A stretch of DNA of 64,000 nucleotides from Microglena sp. YARC (Eukaryota; Chlorophyta; Chlorophyceae; Chlamydomonadales; Chlamydomonadaceae): positions 20,658,408 to 20,722,407 of the forward strand of contig CM039463.1 in the NCBI GenBank assembly GCA_022414725.1. Direction: 5' to 3'. The notes under the pieces are model-generated. The model had not been told where the DNA came from. It saw only the letters and a program-made list of their open reading frames with translations, and did not search any database. A program made the position numbers and the translations under genes. Shown in pieces: positions 41,501-53,700 of this stretch (position 1 is its first letter; the number at the start of each line of letters is the position of its first letter).

Positions 41501-42245
41501 AAATGCTAAAACATGTCTCAACCAGGCCAAAAGATGTCTCAAAATGCTAAAAAATGTTCAACCAGGCCAAGAGATGTCTCAAAATGCTAAAACATGTCTC
41601 AACCAGGCCAAAAGATGTCTCAAAATGCTTAAACATGTCTCTTACAGGTCAAAAGATGTCTCAAAATGCTAAAACATGTCTCTTACAGTCCAAAAGATGT
41701 CTCAAAATGCTAAAACATGTCTCTTACAGGCCAAAAGATGTCTCAAAATGCTAAAGCTTGTCTCTTACAGGCAAAATGATGTCTCTTACAGGCCGAAAGA
41801 TGTCTCAAAATGCTAAAACATGTCCCTACCAGGCCAAAAGATGTCTCAAAATGCTAAAACATGTCTTAACCAGGCCAAAAGATGTCTCAAAATGCTAAAA
41901 CATGTCTCTTACAGGCCAAAAGATGTCTCAAAATGCTAAAACATGTCTCTTACAGGCCAAAAGATGTCTCAAAATGCTTAAACACGTCTCTTACAGGCAA
42001 AAAGATGTCTCAAAATGCTAAAGCTTGTCTCTTACAGGCAAAATGATGTCTCTTACAGGCCAAAAGATGTCTCAAAATGCTAAAACATGTCTCAACCAGG
42101 CCAAAAGATGTCTAAAAATGCTAAAACATGTCTCAGCCAGGCCAAAAGATGTCTCAAAATGCTAAAACATGTCTCAACCAGGCCAAAAGATGTCTCAAAA
42201 TGCTAAAACATGTCTCAACCAGGCCAAAAGATGTCTCAAAATGCC
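11501..42245 (+). repeat. 31-kb satellite array, 41-bp unit
   Basis: The unit joins two related halves: GATGTCTCAAAATGCTAAAA (20 bp) and CATGTCTCAACCAGGCC followed by AAAA (21 bp). Variants of the second half carry CTCTTACAGGCC; a GCTTGTCTCTTACAGGC and GATGTCTCTTACAGGCCGAA pair marks certain positions. Several hundred units, one orientation throughout. Open frames across it are Lys/Cys/Gln-rich products of the repeat and not genes. Confidence 0.97.
26000..42245 (+). repeat. Higher-order period (~2.8-3.0 kb) inside the satellite
   Basis: Rare variants recur at near-constant spacing. The CCAATCCAAAAGATGCC unit lies at about 29908, 35571 and 38362. GTATCAACAAGGC lies at about 27880, 30910, 36393 and 39234. 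CAATAGATG...TAGAGCTTG lies at about 28040, 31070, 36550 and 39388. The segment beginning 35717 recurs almost unchanged at 38515, a shift of 2798 bp. Confidence 0.85.
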
Positions 42246-42976
42246 AAAACATGTATATTACTAGCTGAAACGTGTCAGTTATGGCCAAAATAAACTCATA
42301 CAGGCTTAACCAGGTCTAAAAAATATAACATGTTTCATATAGGCGAAAACAAGTCTCAACTGGATAAATTGATTTCTCAAATAGGCTTGTACACGTCTCA
42401 TAAGGTTAAAACATGTGTTGTTTAGGGAAACCATGTATGAAAAGCCCCAAACTGTCTCAAATGGGCTAAAACACGTCTCAAATAGGCTAGTGCATGTCCA
42501 AAATAGGCTAAAACACGTCTCAAATAGGCTTGTGCATGTCTAAAATAGGCTAAAACTTGTCTTAACCAGCCTAAAACGTGTCTCTCATAGGGATGTCCAT
42601 GTCTCAAAAGGCTCAAACATGTCTCATGTAGACTGTAACATGTCTCTAGATGCAAAAAACAAGTTCCTTAGAGGTTAACTCATGTCTCAGCCAGGCAAAA
42701 CATGTCTCAAAAGGCCAAAATATGTCTCAGCCAGGTAAAACATGTCTCAGCCAGGCAAAACATGTCTCAGCCAGGCAAAACATGTCTTTAAAGGCCAAAA
42801 CATGTCTAAACAAGCTAAAAGATGTCTAAAACAAGCTAAAACATGTCTCAAACGAGCTATATGATGCTTAACATGGGCTGCACAAGGTCTCAAACAGGCT
42901 AAACATGTCTTAAATAGGCTTGCACATGTCTTACCTCCAGTGTGAGCCCTACTGGCGGCTGACTGTGCATGCATCC
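42246..42976 (-). repeat. Diverged satellite edge and exon 12 donor copy
   Basis: Satellite-like ATGTCTCA motifs continue but with diverged spacers (AGGCTAAAACACGTCTC, CAGCCAGGCAAAACATG). At about 42935-42975 the exon 12 end and donor CTGGAG|GTAAGACATG are repeated and run directly into the satellite-like sequence. Confidence 0.8.
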
Positions 42977-43051
42977 ATGTTTTTTCTTCTAGCAAAACAA
43001 AAATGATATGTCTTACCTCATAAACATATATCAAACAGTGACATGCCTTAC

Positions 43052-43194
43052 CTCCAGTGTGAGCCCTACTGGCGGCTGACTGTGGCAAAGCAGAGTGCGT
43101 CCCAGTGGTCGAGATGTGAGAAGTGACACTATCCTATTCCCCACGTCCCCTTGCCCAGCGCCCAGCTCTCCTGCTACGAATAGGTCCACGCCAC
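43052..43194 (-). CDS. NUP188: NUP188-like exon 12 (last recognised)
   Basis: 143-bp exon with acceptor ATCTCAG|GTGGCGTG and donor CTGGAG|GTAAGG. Two bases complete the Gly codon left by exon 11, and 47 codons follow, ending in phase 0 with VGLTLE. The segment reads GVDLFVAGELGAGQGDVGNR then IVSLLTSRPLG. I do not recognise a motif in it; support comes from phase, splice sites and the same edge-amplification pattern seen at other exons. A donor-edge copy lies at about 42935-42975 and acceptor-edge copies at 43500-43870. The gene should continue to the left, through the satellite. Confidence 0.5.
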
Positions 43195-45952
43195 CTGAGA
43201 TTGTGCATGTTTGTGTACGGATGTGTGAGTGTATGTATGTATGTGTGAGTGTATGTATGTGTGAGTGTATGTATGTGTGAGTGTATGTATGTGTGAGTGT
43301 ATGTATGTGGTGAATGTATGCGAGATTTGAAAATTGTTCATCTTGCAATAAACATGAAGTTGAAGGAGCCTTCCCGTTCGCTTGCACTGGGGAAGGTTCC
43401 TGTGGGGTTTTCTTTTGCAGACCGCTACTGCGTCTGAGCTTTAGATGTGAGCTGCGAAACTATCCATATCCCCACGTCCCCTTGCGAGGATAACAGCTCT
43501 CCTGCTCCAGATAGGTTCACGTCACCTGGGTACGCATAATTGTAAATCGTTACGAACAGGTCCTCGCCACCTGGGTACGCAAATTTTTTTTTTTTTTTAC
43601 AAACAGGTCCACGCCACCTGAGTAAAGCAAAAAATTGTTATTTTACTAACAGGCCCACCCACTTGAGTAAGCAAAAATGTTTTTTTTACTAACATGTCCC
43701 ACGCCACCTGAGTAAGCAAAAATGATTATTTTACAAATGTCCACGACATGTCCAGTGGTCGAGATGTGAGCGATGACATTATCATATTCCCCACGTCCCC
43801 TTGCTCAGCGCCCAGCTCTTCTGCTCCAAATAGGTCCACGCCACCTGAGTAAGCAAAATTGAAAATTGAATTAATATTAAAATTGGATTGAAAATAAAAT
43901 TAAAAATTGAATTAAAAATAAAAATTGTTACGCATTGCAATGGGGCGTTAAGTTGAGAGACCCTTCCCATTCGCTTGCACTGGGGAACAGGGTACTTCCA
44001 AGCGCGCGCTTTTGCACGCTGGCGCGCTGCCTTTTTGAGCCCCACTGCGCGTTTCGCACAGTTTTTTGCAACCCCCTGTGAGCGCAGCAAGCAATTTTTG
44101 CGCTTTTTGCTCTACAAAGCGCAGTTTTTATTTTTCAAGTGTGATAAAGCGCTGGCCAATTTGGTCAATGGAAGTACCCTGCTAGGGAAGGTTACTTTTT
44201 CTCTTCCGCGGACCGCTTATGCGCCTGAGCTTGGGCTAAACACAACAGAAAAAAACATTACCTTGTCCTCGGCTTTTTATCTCGACTTGGAATCAGGCTA
44301 CTGTCACACATTTTGCGACCTCACCCGACCTATAGGAGCTAGACAAACAAGTTCGATGCAGCGTCGCCTGCGACGCTAAAAAATGGCGGAGAGTGATCGC
44401 GACGGAGCAACAGGTGGCAAGGGAAACGAGTTAGTTACGCGACCGTTGGCTGACGTGTCAGGCTTAAAGTTTTCGGTCAAACGGACAAATGGATAACCCT
44501 GGGGGCTCCCGCCCCCTTGAAGAGGGGGCTCCGCCAAAAATGCTTACCTGAGAAAGCACCCTCCTCGCGTTCCCACTCCTCCTCATCGTCCTCCTCTTCA
44601 TCCATGGCCCCTGTGGGCGGGGACGCAGGCGAAGGCGAGGGGGGGACACCTGAGCCTGCTAGTTCGCTACGGCCAGCGGCTCGTACCGTGTGCAGCCGCT
44701 TGAGCAGACGCGCGTGGGCAGCCTCCAGGTCAGTGGTGGCAGCGCCGTTGTGAATCAGAAGTTGGCTTAGCTCCTCCATCTCCCCCTTCATGTCTTGAGC
44801 AAAGGGCACAAGGTCCTCGGGTATGGTCATCCCGCCACATCCACTGAAGATACCTGACAGTGCACTGGCCCCCAGCTCAAGGTACGTGACCTGGGTGAGC
44901 AACATGAGTTGGTGCAGCGTGTGGCGCGAGATGGGCAGGTGGCTGCTGACTAGGATAGCGTCATTCAGAGTGCCAGCTAGGGCCAGACGGTCCAGCAGGA
45001 GCCACAGCTCAGCCTCAACAGGGTTCCGGTCGGCGGGGGAGGGGGCAGCAGGGCGGGGGCAGACAAAAGCTTCAAGCATGAGAACCTGCCATACATATGC
45101 CTGGGCTAGCTGAACCCAGTGGGCACCGGCAGGGCTTGCGCTATCTGACCCGCTGTCGAACCTGCTGTTGCTGTTTGACCTGCTGTTGTCACTGGCCACA
45201 GGGGACAGGCAGGTCTCCAGCAGGGCGAAGAACTCCTTGCCCTTTGAGCGCAGGAGGTAGACTGGGAGGCTGGCAACAGCCTGGTTCTGCCAAAGAGCAC
45301 ACACGGCGCGGAGAGCATGGCAGAGCACATCTGGTTGCTCTTTTTTCAGCTCGGGAGTTTGCTTGAGAAGGCTGTACAGGCCGTCCAACACGCTCCACAC
45401 TTCGGCAGACGGCTTCTTTTTAGACCCTGTCTTGGTCTTACCGTCCCCAGCAGCACCTGTCGTTGTGAGTGCCGTGGTGGTGGACCCAGGGGCTGTACTT
45501 GCAGGGGTGGTGGATGCAGCAGCTGCTGCTGCGGGTAATGCGGAGGGAGCCTGAGATTGCTCAGCTTCAGCGGGCTCCTTTAGTTGGGGCTGTAGACCAG
45601 AGGGGAGAGACAGGCAGTCTAACAGCTCGGCATGGTCTTGGACAGCGGCAGTCTCCAGGATCTCCACAGCTAGGAGGAAGTGCTTGGGAGAATTGCGGGC
45701 GGTGTTTGGCCTAGGGGTGGGTGTTTGGGGTGGGGTTGGATTGGGTTGGGGTTGGTGTGTGTGTGTAGGGTGTGTGGGGGGGGGAGGTCAAGGAGAGACA
45801 GGCAGTAAAACAGCTTGGCATGGTCTTGAACAGCGGCAGTCTCCAGGATCTCCACAGCAAGGAGGAAGTGCTTGTGAGAGTTGGGGGCAGTGTTCGGCAT
45901 AGGGTTGGGGTGGGTGGGGTGGGTGGGGTTGTGTGTATGCGCGTAGGGAGGG

Positions 45953-46004
<52 letters not shown>

Positions 46005-49000
46005 CAGGGGGGGGTGTGCGTGTGTGTGTAGGGGGTGGGTGGGGTTGTGTGTGTGTGTGTGTGTAGGGGGAGGGGGGCTCAGGGAGAGACAGGCAGTCGA
46101 ACAGCTCGGCATGGTCTTGAACAGTGGCAGTCTCCAGGATCTCCACTGCTAGGAAGCTCACTTCCCGCAGATCTGCCAAGGCGTTATCCTGAGGACCGAT
46201 TCCTGAGTTAACTTGACTTCAATCCCATGCTTTAAGACACTGATTCATTTGCTTTGGTTTCGAACCCTCATTCCATTCAGACCCCACCCCCACCACCCAC
46301 CCACCCCCTCAACCCAGGTGTTTAGTACATATATTGAACCACTTCTGCAGGGATAGAAAGCCTGCTGGATGTCTTTAACACCTTTGTTACTCACCTGAAG
46401 AACTCCTTTAACGCTGCCTCTATTATTGGGCCCCTAGGCACCAATGCCGACATTGAAAAGCATGGCAGAGGACGAGACAATGGGCGCGAAACAAGTCCCT
46501 GCACAGCTTGCACTGCCTTCAAGGCCAGGTAGGTGTTGAACATCCTTTATCAGCTGCAAGTAGGATCCCAGGCGTTATCTTAAATTTCCCCCCCTGCTCA
46601 CCTGAAGAACTCCTTTAGTGCTGCCTATTTTTGACTGCTTCTGGGCACCAATGCCGACATTGAAAAGCAAGGCAGAGGACGAGACAAGGGGCGCGAAACG
46701 AGTCCCTGCATAGAGATAAAAAGACCGCTGAATTGCTGTTACACCTATGCCCCTCACCTGAAGAACTCCTTTAACGCTGCCTCTGTTTGACTGCCCCTGG
46801 GCACCATTGCCAACATTGAAAAGCATGGCAGAGTACGAGTCAAGGGGAGGAAAACAAGTCCCTGCATAGGGATAAAAAGACCGCTGAATGGCTGCAACAC
46901 CTATGCCCCTCACCTGAAGAACTCCTTGAGCGCTGCCTCTGTTTTACTGCCCCTGGGCACCATTGCCAACATTGAAAAGCAAGGCAGAGGACGAGTCAAG
47001 GGGCGTTAAACAAGTCCCTGCATAGGGATAAAAAGACCGCTGAATGGCTGTAACACCTATGTTACTCACCTGAAGAACTCCTTGAGCGCTGCCCCTGTTT
47101 GACTGCCCCTGGGCACCATTGCCAACATTGAAAAGCAAGGCAGAGGACGAGACAAGGGGGGCGAAACAAGTCCCTGCATAGGGATAAAAAGACCGCTGAA
47201 TGGCTGTAACACCTATGTTACTCACCTAAAGAACTCCTTGAGCGCTGCCCCTGTTTGACTGCCCCTGGGCACCATTGCCAACATTGAAAAGCAAGGCAGA
47301 GGACGAGACAAGGGGGGCGAAACAAGTCCCTGCATAGGGATAAAAAGACCGCTGAATGGCTGTAACACCTATGTTACTCACCTAAAGAACTCCTTGAGCG
47401 CTGCCTCTGTTTGACTGCCCCGAGGCACCAATGCCGACATTGAAAAGCATGGCAGTGGACGAGTCAAGGGGCGCGAAACAAGTCCCTGCATAGCCTGCAC
47501 AGCCTTCAAGGCCAGGTAGGTGATAGTGTCCTCCTCCACTTGCTCATTCTCAGGCTGGTGGTAGGTTATGTACGCACCAAGCAGCTCCGCAGGGGGCATT
47601 CCGTACCCAGGGGAGGGGCTGTTGAAGAGGAAGTCCTCCAGAGGAAGGTCATTTCTGCAGGGCTCAGAAGCGCACGTGGCTAGAGGCAAGAGGCGCATGA
47701 ACTGAGCGACAGCCATCTCCACAGCTGCCACTCCGGATGAGGAGGGATCCGCCTGCCTCAAGGAGTCAAGAGCTTCCACTGGAGGCGGAAGTGAGGTAGC
47801 CAGGATGCTGCTGGTCTGCAGCAGCAGTTGCCTGATGACGTGGCAGCCCAGGCCTGTGACATGACAGGAGTGTAGGAATATATTAGGATAGGATTTTCCT
47901 GTTCAACTAATGGCTCAATGGAAGAGCTCCTTGAACGACGTAGGTGCCCAGGTTCAAATCCCCTGATGACGTAGCAGCCCAGGCCTGTGACAAGTGATCA
48001 ATGGAAGAGTACGCAATAATTTCCTTTAAATCAATGGTACTTCAAGAAGAAAATAATAAAGATACTAAACACATGCAACACACTGACGGTGAAATAATTG
48101 TCTAAATTTTAAAGACAATTGTCTTTTGAGCGGAAGGCAAATGCGTATACATGACAGGATCATAGGATTATATAAGGATAGGATTTTTCGTTCAACGAAT
48201 GGCTTAATGGCAGAGCTCCTTGAACGATGTAGGTGCCGGGTTTGAATCCCCACGGGTGCGCTTAAGTGTTTGCGGTCGCTGTCAACCACCATGGTAGCTT
48301 TATCCAGGTGAAGTAGCAGCACGTTCCCTACCGCCGTAAGACGGGGCTCCCTTAATACCACGGCCCACTAGGCGTTATCAATACTTAGGATAGGATGTGG
48401 TGGTTGGCCCCAGTGTAAGCAAACGGGCTGGCCCCCCTCAACCTCACGCCTCGTTACAAGGCATACGATGTATTTATTTATTGACAGGAAAGTGATGTGG
48501 TTGGCCCCAGTGAGTGTAAGCAAGGTTGACAACATGAGTCAAACACTGCAACAAGGCTGCTGTTGCAAACAAACAAACAAACAAACAAACCTGTAACATG
48601 AACCAACCATGCAGCTGGCTGGAAGATGTTGTTGCCAGTAGGGCTGTTGGGGGTGTCCACAACATGAGTCAAACACTGCAACAAGACTGCTATTGCAAAC
48701 AAACAAACCTGTGACATGAACCAACGATGCAGCTGGCTGGAAGCGGGTGTCGCCAGTAGGGCTGTTGGGGGTGTCCGCAACATGAGTCAAACACAGACTC
48801 AATACTGCTATTGCAAACAAACAAACAAATAAACCTGTGACATGAACCAACGATGCAGCTGGCTGGAAGCGGGTGTCGCCAGTAGGGCTGTTGGGGGTGT
48901 CCGCAACATGAGTCAAACACAGACTCAATACTGCTATTGCAAACAAACAAACAAATAAACCTGTGACATGAACCAACGATGCAGCTGGCTGGAAGCTGGT

Positions 49001-50425
49001 GTCGCCAGTAGGGCTGTTGGGGGTCTCCACAACATGAGTCAAGCACTGCAACAAGACTGCTGTTGCAAACAAACAAACAAACAAGCAAACAAATATGTGA
49101 CATGTACCAACAGTGCAGCTGGCTGGAAGCTGGTGTCGCCAGTAGGGCTGTTGGGGTCTCAACAACATGAGTCAAACACTGCAACAGGACTGCTATTGTA
49201 AACAAACAAACAAACAAACCTGTGACATGTACCAACGATGCAGCTGGCTGGAAGCTGGTGTCGCCAGTAGGGGCTGTTGGGGTCTCCACAAATGAGCACC
49301 AGCCCTCAATGGATAGTCTTAAGACTTTGAAAGCCAAAGCTACCAACAGCCAACGCTCATCAGCAGAAACGTAGTGCCAGGTGTGGCACTGAGGAAGCAG
49401 CTCATGAAGGCAGTACAGTACCTGAGGCATGGAGGGCAAACATGTATATTCATGATAGGAGTATAGTCAAACAGTCAGTATCAAGATAGGATTATATGAT
49501 GATAGATGATGATATAGGATGATATTAAGACAGGATTATAGTCAAACACTGAAACAATACTGCTTCTGCAATTATATAGGATGGTATAGGATGATATTAA
49601 GATATGATTATATGATTATATAGGATAATATCAAGACAGGATGATAGGATGATAGATGATGGTACCAAGGTATGATTATAGGATGGTAGGATGATATATA
49701 TAATGGATTGTAGTATTATGTAGGATGATATCAAGATAGGATTATAGGATGATATAGGATGATATTAATATACGATTATAGGATGATACAGGATGGTAGG
49801 ATGATGTTAAGATAGGATCATGGGATGATTGGATGATATAGGATGATATTAAGACACAATTATTGGATTATAAAGGATGGTAGGATGATGTTAAGATAGG
49901 ATCATGGGATGATTGGATGATATAGGATGATATTAAGACACAATTATAGGATTATATAGGATGACATCAAGATAGGATTATATAGGAATATATGGGATGA
50001 TTTATGATGATATTAAGATAGGACTATGGGATTATACAGGATGATATCAAGATAGGATTATAGTCAAACACTGCAACAATACTGCTTCTGCAAGCAAACA
50101 AACCACCAGCCATTTTCATTCATACCAGCAACAATACTGTTACTGCAGGCAAACAAACAACCAGCCATTTTCATACCAGCACTCATTTCTGCAGTCCACA
50201 AAGCTCCCAAGCTCGTACCCCCCCCCACCCCCCCCCCACCCCCACCACCACACCACACCCACACACACACACACCCTACCCACCACCACCACCACCACCA
50301 CCACCGATCACACACACCACCACACACACACCACCACCACCACCTACCCCTACCCCCCCCACCCCACCCCCACCCCCCCCACACACACCCCCCACCACCA
50401 CCACCACACCCTACCCCCCTCCCCC

Positions 50426-50456
<31 letters not shown>

Positions 50457-50732
50457 ACACACACCCACCACACCCTACCCCTAGCCCCCCACACACACAC
50501 ACACACACACACACCACACACACACACACCCCCCCCCCCCCCCCCCCTACCCCCCCCCCCCCCTACCCCCTCCCCCCCCCCCCACCCCACCCACCCACCC
50601 CCCACCACCCCCACCCCTACCCCCCACCCACCCCCACCCCCACCCCCCCCCACACCACACCACACCACCACCACCACACCCTACCCCCCCCCACAACACA
50701 CACACCACCACACCACCACCACCACACCCTAC

Positions 50733-50763
<31 letters not shown>

Positions 50764-53700
50764 ACACTACCCCCCCCCCCACCCCCCCACCCCCCCCCAC
50801 ACACACACACCATCACCACACACTACCCCTCCCCCCCCACCCACCCCCCACACACACATATACTCCCTTCCCCCCCCACTCACACCCTACACCACGCGCC
50901 CCCCCAGTCCCATAGCTGTTCTAGTCCTCCTTGTTTCTATTGTCCTTGGTCACACAGTGCTAGTTTTTTATCTGACATGCCCTTTCCTGCCCCCCCCAGT
51001 AAAATATCTCAACCCTTACATACGTCGAGATGGGACCGGTCATATATACTCTGCCCAGGAAGCTTGTCACCAGTTCCCAAGAAGGCCCTTGTCATGGGGT
51101 AGCGTAATGTGCATGATTAACACACCCACCCACACGCACTCCCCCACCCACCCACCCACCCACACGCACCCAACCCACCCACACCCACACGCCCACCTAG
51201 TAAAATATATGAAACCATACACATGGTGGCGTAATGTGCATGATTGACCCCCTTCACCCACACACACGCACCCCTCCACCCCACCCCACCCACCACCCCC
51301 TCCCACACCCATCCAGTAAAGAAACAAAACTTACGAATGTAGAGATGGGACCGGTCACATATCCTCTGCCCAGGAAGCTTGCCACCAGTTCCAAAAAGGC
51401 CCTTGTCATGGGGTAGCGACCTAGCTTGCCTTCCACATTCTGCTGAAATGCTTTCAGCGCTGGCAGCAGACCAAGGCACATACCTTGCACACCAAAAAGG
51501 CAATCAAAAAGGAAATAAAAGGTGAAGGGTTTTTCAGGGGGGTGGGGGGGTAAATGTTGCTTGCCCTCCACATTCTGCTGGAACATTGTCATAGCGGGCA
51601 GCAGACCAAGTGAAGGCACATACCTTGCACACCAAAAAGGCATTGAGAAAAATAAAATAAGGGTTTTTCTGGAGGGGTTTGTTTCAAATTTTGCTCGCCC
51701 TCCACATTCTGCTGGAACGCTTTCAGCGCTGGCAGCAGACCAAGGTACATACCTTGCACACCAAAAAGGCATTCAGAAAAAGAAGAAAAGTTGAAGGGTT
51801 TTTCTTGTTTTTTGTTTGTTTTAAATTTCGCTTGCCTTCCACATTCTGCTAGAACGCTTTAAGCGCTGGCAGCAGACCAAGGCACATACCTTGCACACCA
51901 AAAAGGCATTCAGAAAAGATGATCAGTTTAGAGTTTTGGTTTCCAATTTTGCTTGCCATCAACAATCTGCTGGAACGCTTTTAGCACTGACAGCAGGCCA
52001 AGACACATCCCTTGCACACCAAAAAGGCATTCGGAAAAAGAAAAAATGGTTAAGGGTTTTTCAGTTTTCCCCCCCAAATTTGCTTGCCTTCCATATTCTG
52101 CTGGAACGCTTTCAGCGCCGGCAGCAGACCAAGGCACATCCCTTGCACACCAAAAAGGCATTCAGAAAAAGGAAAAAAGGTGAAGGGTTTTTCAGGGTTT
52201 GTTTAGTTTTACATTTTGCTTGCCTTCCACATTCTGCTGGAACACTTTCAGCGCTGGCAGCAGACCAAGACACATCCCTTGCACACCAAGCAGGCATTCA
52301 GGCTTTTCTTTATAACAAAATACATGACACAAGTCACAGGCACACATACAGGCAAGCCAGGAAGCATGAACAGGGATTGTACACAGAAATTGTGATGGGG
52401 TAGCGGTTGCTTGCCTTCCACATTCTGCTGGAACGCTTTCAGCGCTGGCAGCAGACCAAGGTACATACCTTGCACACCAAGCAGGCATTCAGAAAAGTTG
52501 AACAGTTTAAGGTTTTTGTTTTCAATTTTGCTTGCCATCAACAGTCTGCTGGAACGTTTTCAGCGCTGGCAGCAGACCAAGGCACATACCTTGCACACCA
52601 AGCAGGCATTTAGAAAAGATGAACAGTTTAAGGTTTTTGTTTTCAATTTTGCTTGCCATCAACATTCTGCTGGAACGTTTTCAGCGCTGGCAGCAGACCA
52701 AGGCACATATACCTTGCACACCAAAAAGGCATTCAGATTTTTTTTTTTTGCTTGCCCTTCTTACCACGCCCTACCAGGCGTTATCATTACTTCAGCGCTG
52801 GCAGCAGACCATTGTTTTTTGCGTTTTCGTTTTAGCCCCTCCTGCCACCGTTGGGTAAGTCCCTTTGGCTGATTTGGCCTACCCCTGGAATGTAACATAC
52901 AGACATACATACATTCAGGTGTCAAGTTATATGCAAGATCAGGCAGTGCAACAAGCAGAATGAAAAAACAGGTGTGCGCCCAAGGTGCTCGTATCCGACA
53001 TACATCATACAATTGAAATTTGTCATTGTTACATCCGGGTAATACCGTTACTCACAGGAAGTGAAGTTAAGGACACCATAGCGTAAGCCGGAGCTAGCTT
53101 TAGTCACCGACATACATCATACATTTAGATGATCAAACTACAGGAAGAGAAAAAAAGGAAACAGAAACAGACCGGATGCAAATGCAAATGCAAATGAAAA
53201 TGCATAGGCATATGTAGGGTTGGGCCGGCATATGAACGTATAATCATACGTTCATATAATCATACGTATGTTTTTTCTCGAAACGATATTCATACGTATG
53301 AACAAACGTATGAGTAGTGTACGTTGAAAAGTACAGCATGCTTCAAGGAATTTAACTTTCTCGGTTTTCATTCAATATTTGATTTAGATAGCTCATTGGA
53401 AAGCTCCTGACCTCCTCTATCACAATATGCAAACAAATTAATCCCTTTAAGTGTACAATGTTGTTTAAATTTTGCCCAAAGTTTGATTTAGATAGCTCCC
53501 TTAGATTGGCACCGTGCTTCTTCTCCAAGTTTGGGCGGGTGTACACAAAGCTGAGGGCCAACCTCTCCGTTGAAAGGGGGGGGAAATATGATCTACATAG
53601 CTGCCAATGCTGACCTTGCCGACAAAGTCTACGTTGATGAGGAGGTGGCCTTGGATGCCATGGGCCTTGAGAACTGAACCAGTAGCTGACTTAGGGAGCT

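Noticed and set aside
11501..42245. CRISPR array
   Set aside because: The repeats have no unique spacers; both halves of each unit are conserved and the host is eukaryotic.
11728..42655. Dozens of open frames encoding Lys/Cys/Gln-rich peptides (AKTCLNQAKRCLKMLKHVS type) across the satellite
   Set aside because: They follow from a 41-bp repeat read in three frames and break at each stray indel. There is no start context, family similarity or independent codon pattern.
47905..48253. Functional tRNA genes
   Set aside because: A and B boxes are present but acceptor, anticodon and T stems do not pair, and the elements are copied with extra 3' sequence.
48539..49168. Cys/Phe-rich minus-strand frame of about 209 codons
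   Set aside because: It reads through five units of the 126-bp exon 8 donor array including (GTTT)n spacers, so only exon 8 itself is supported.
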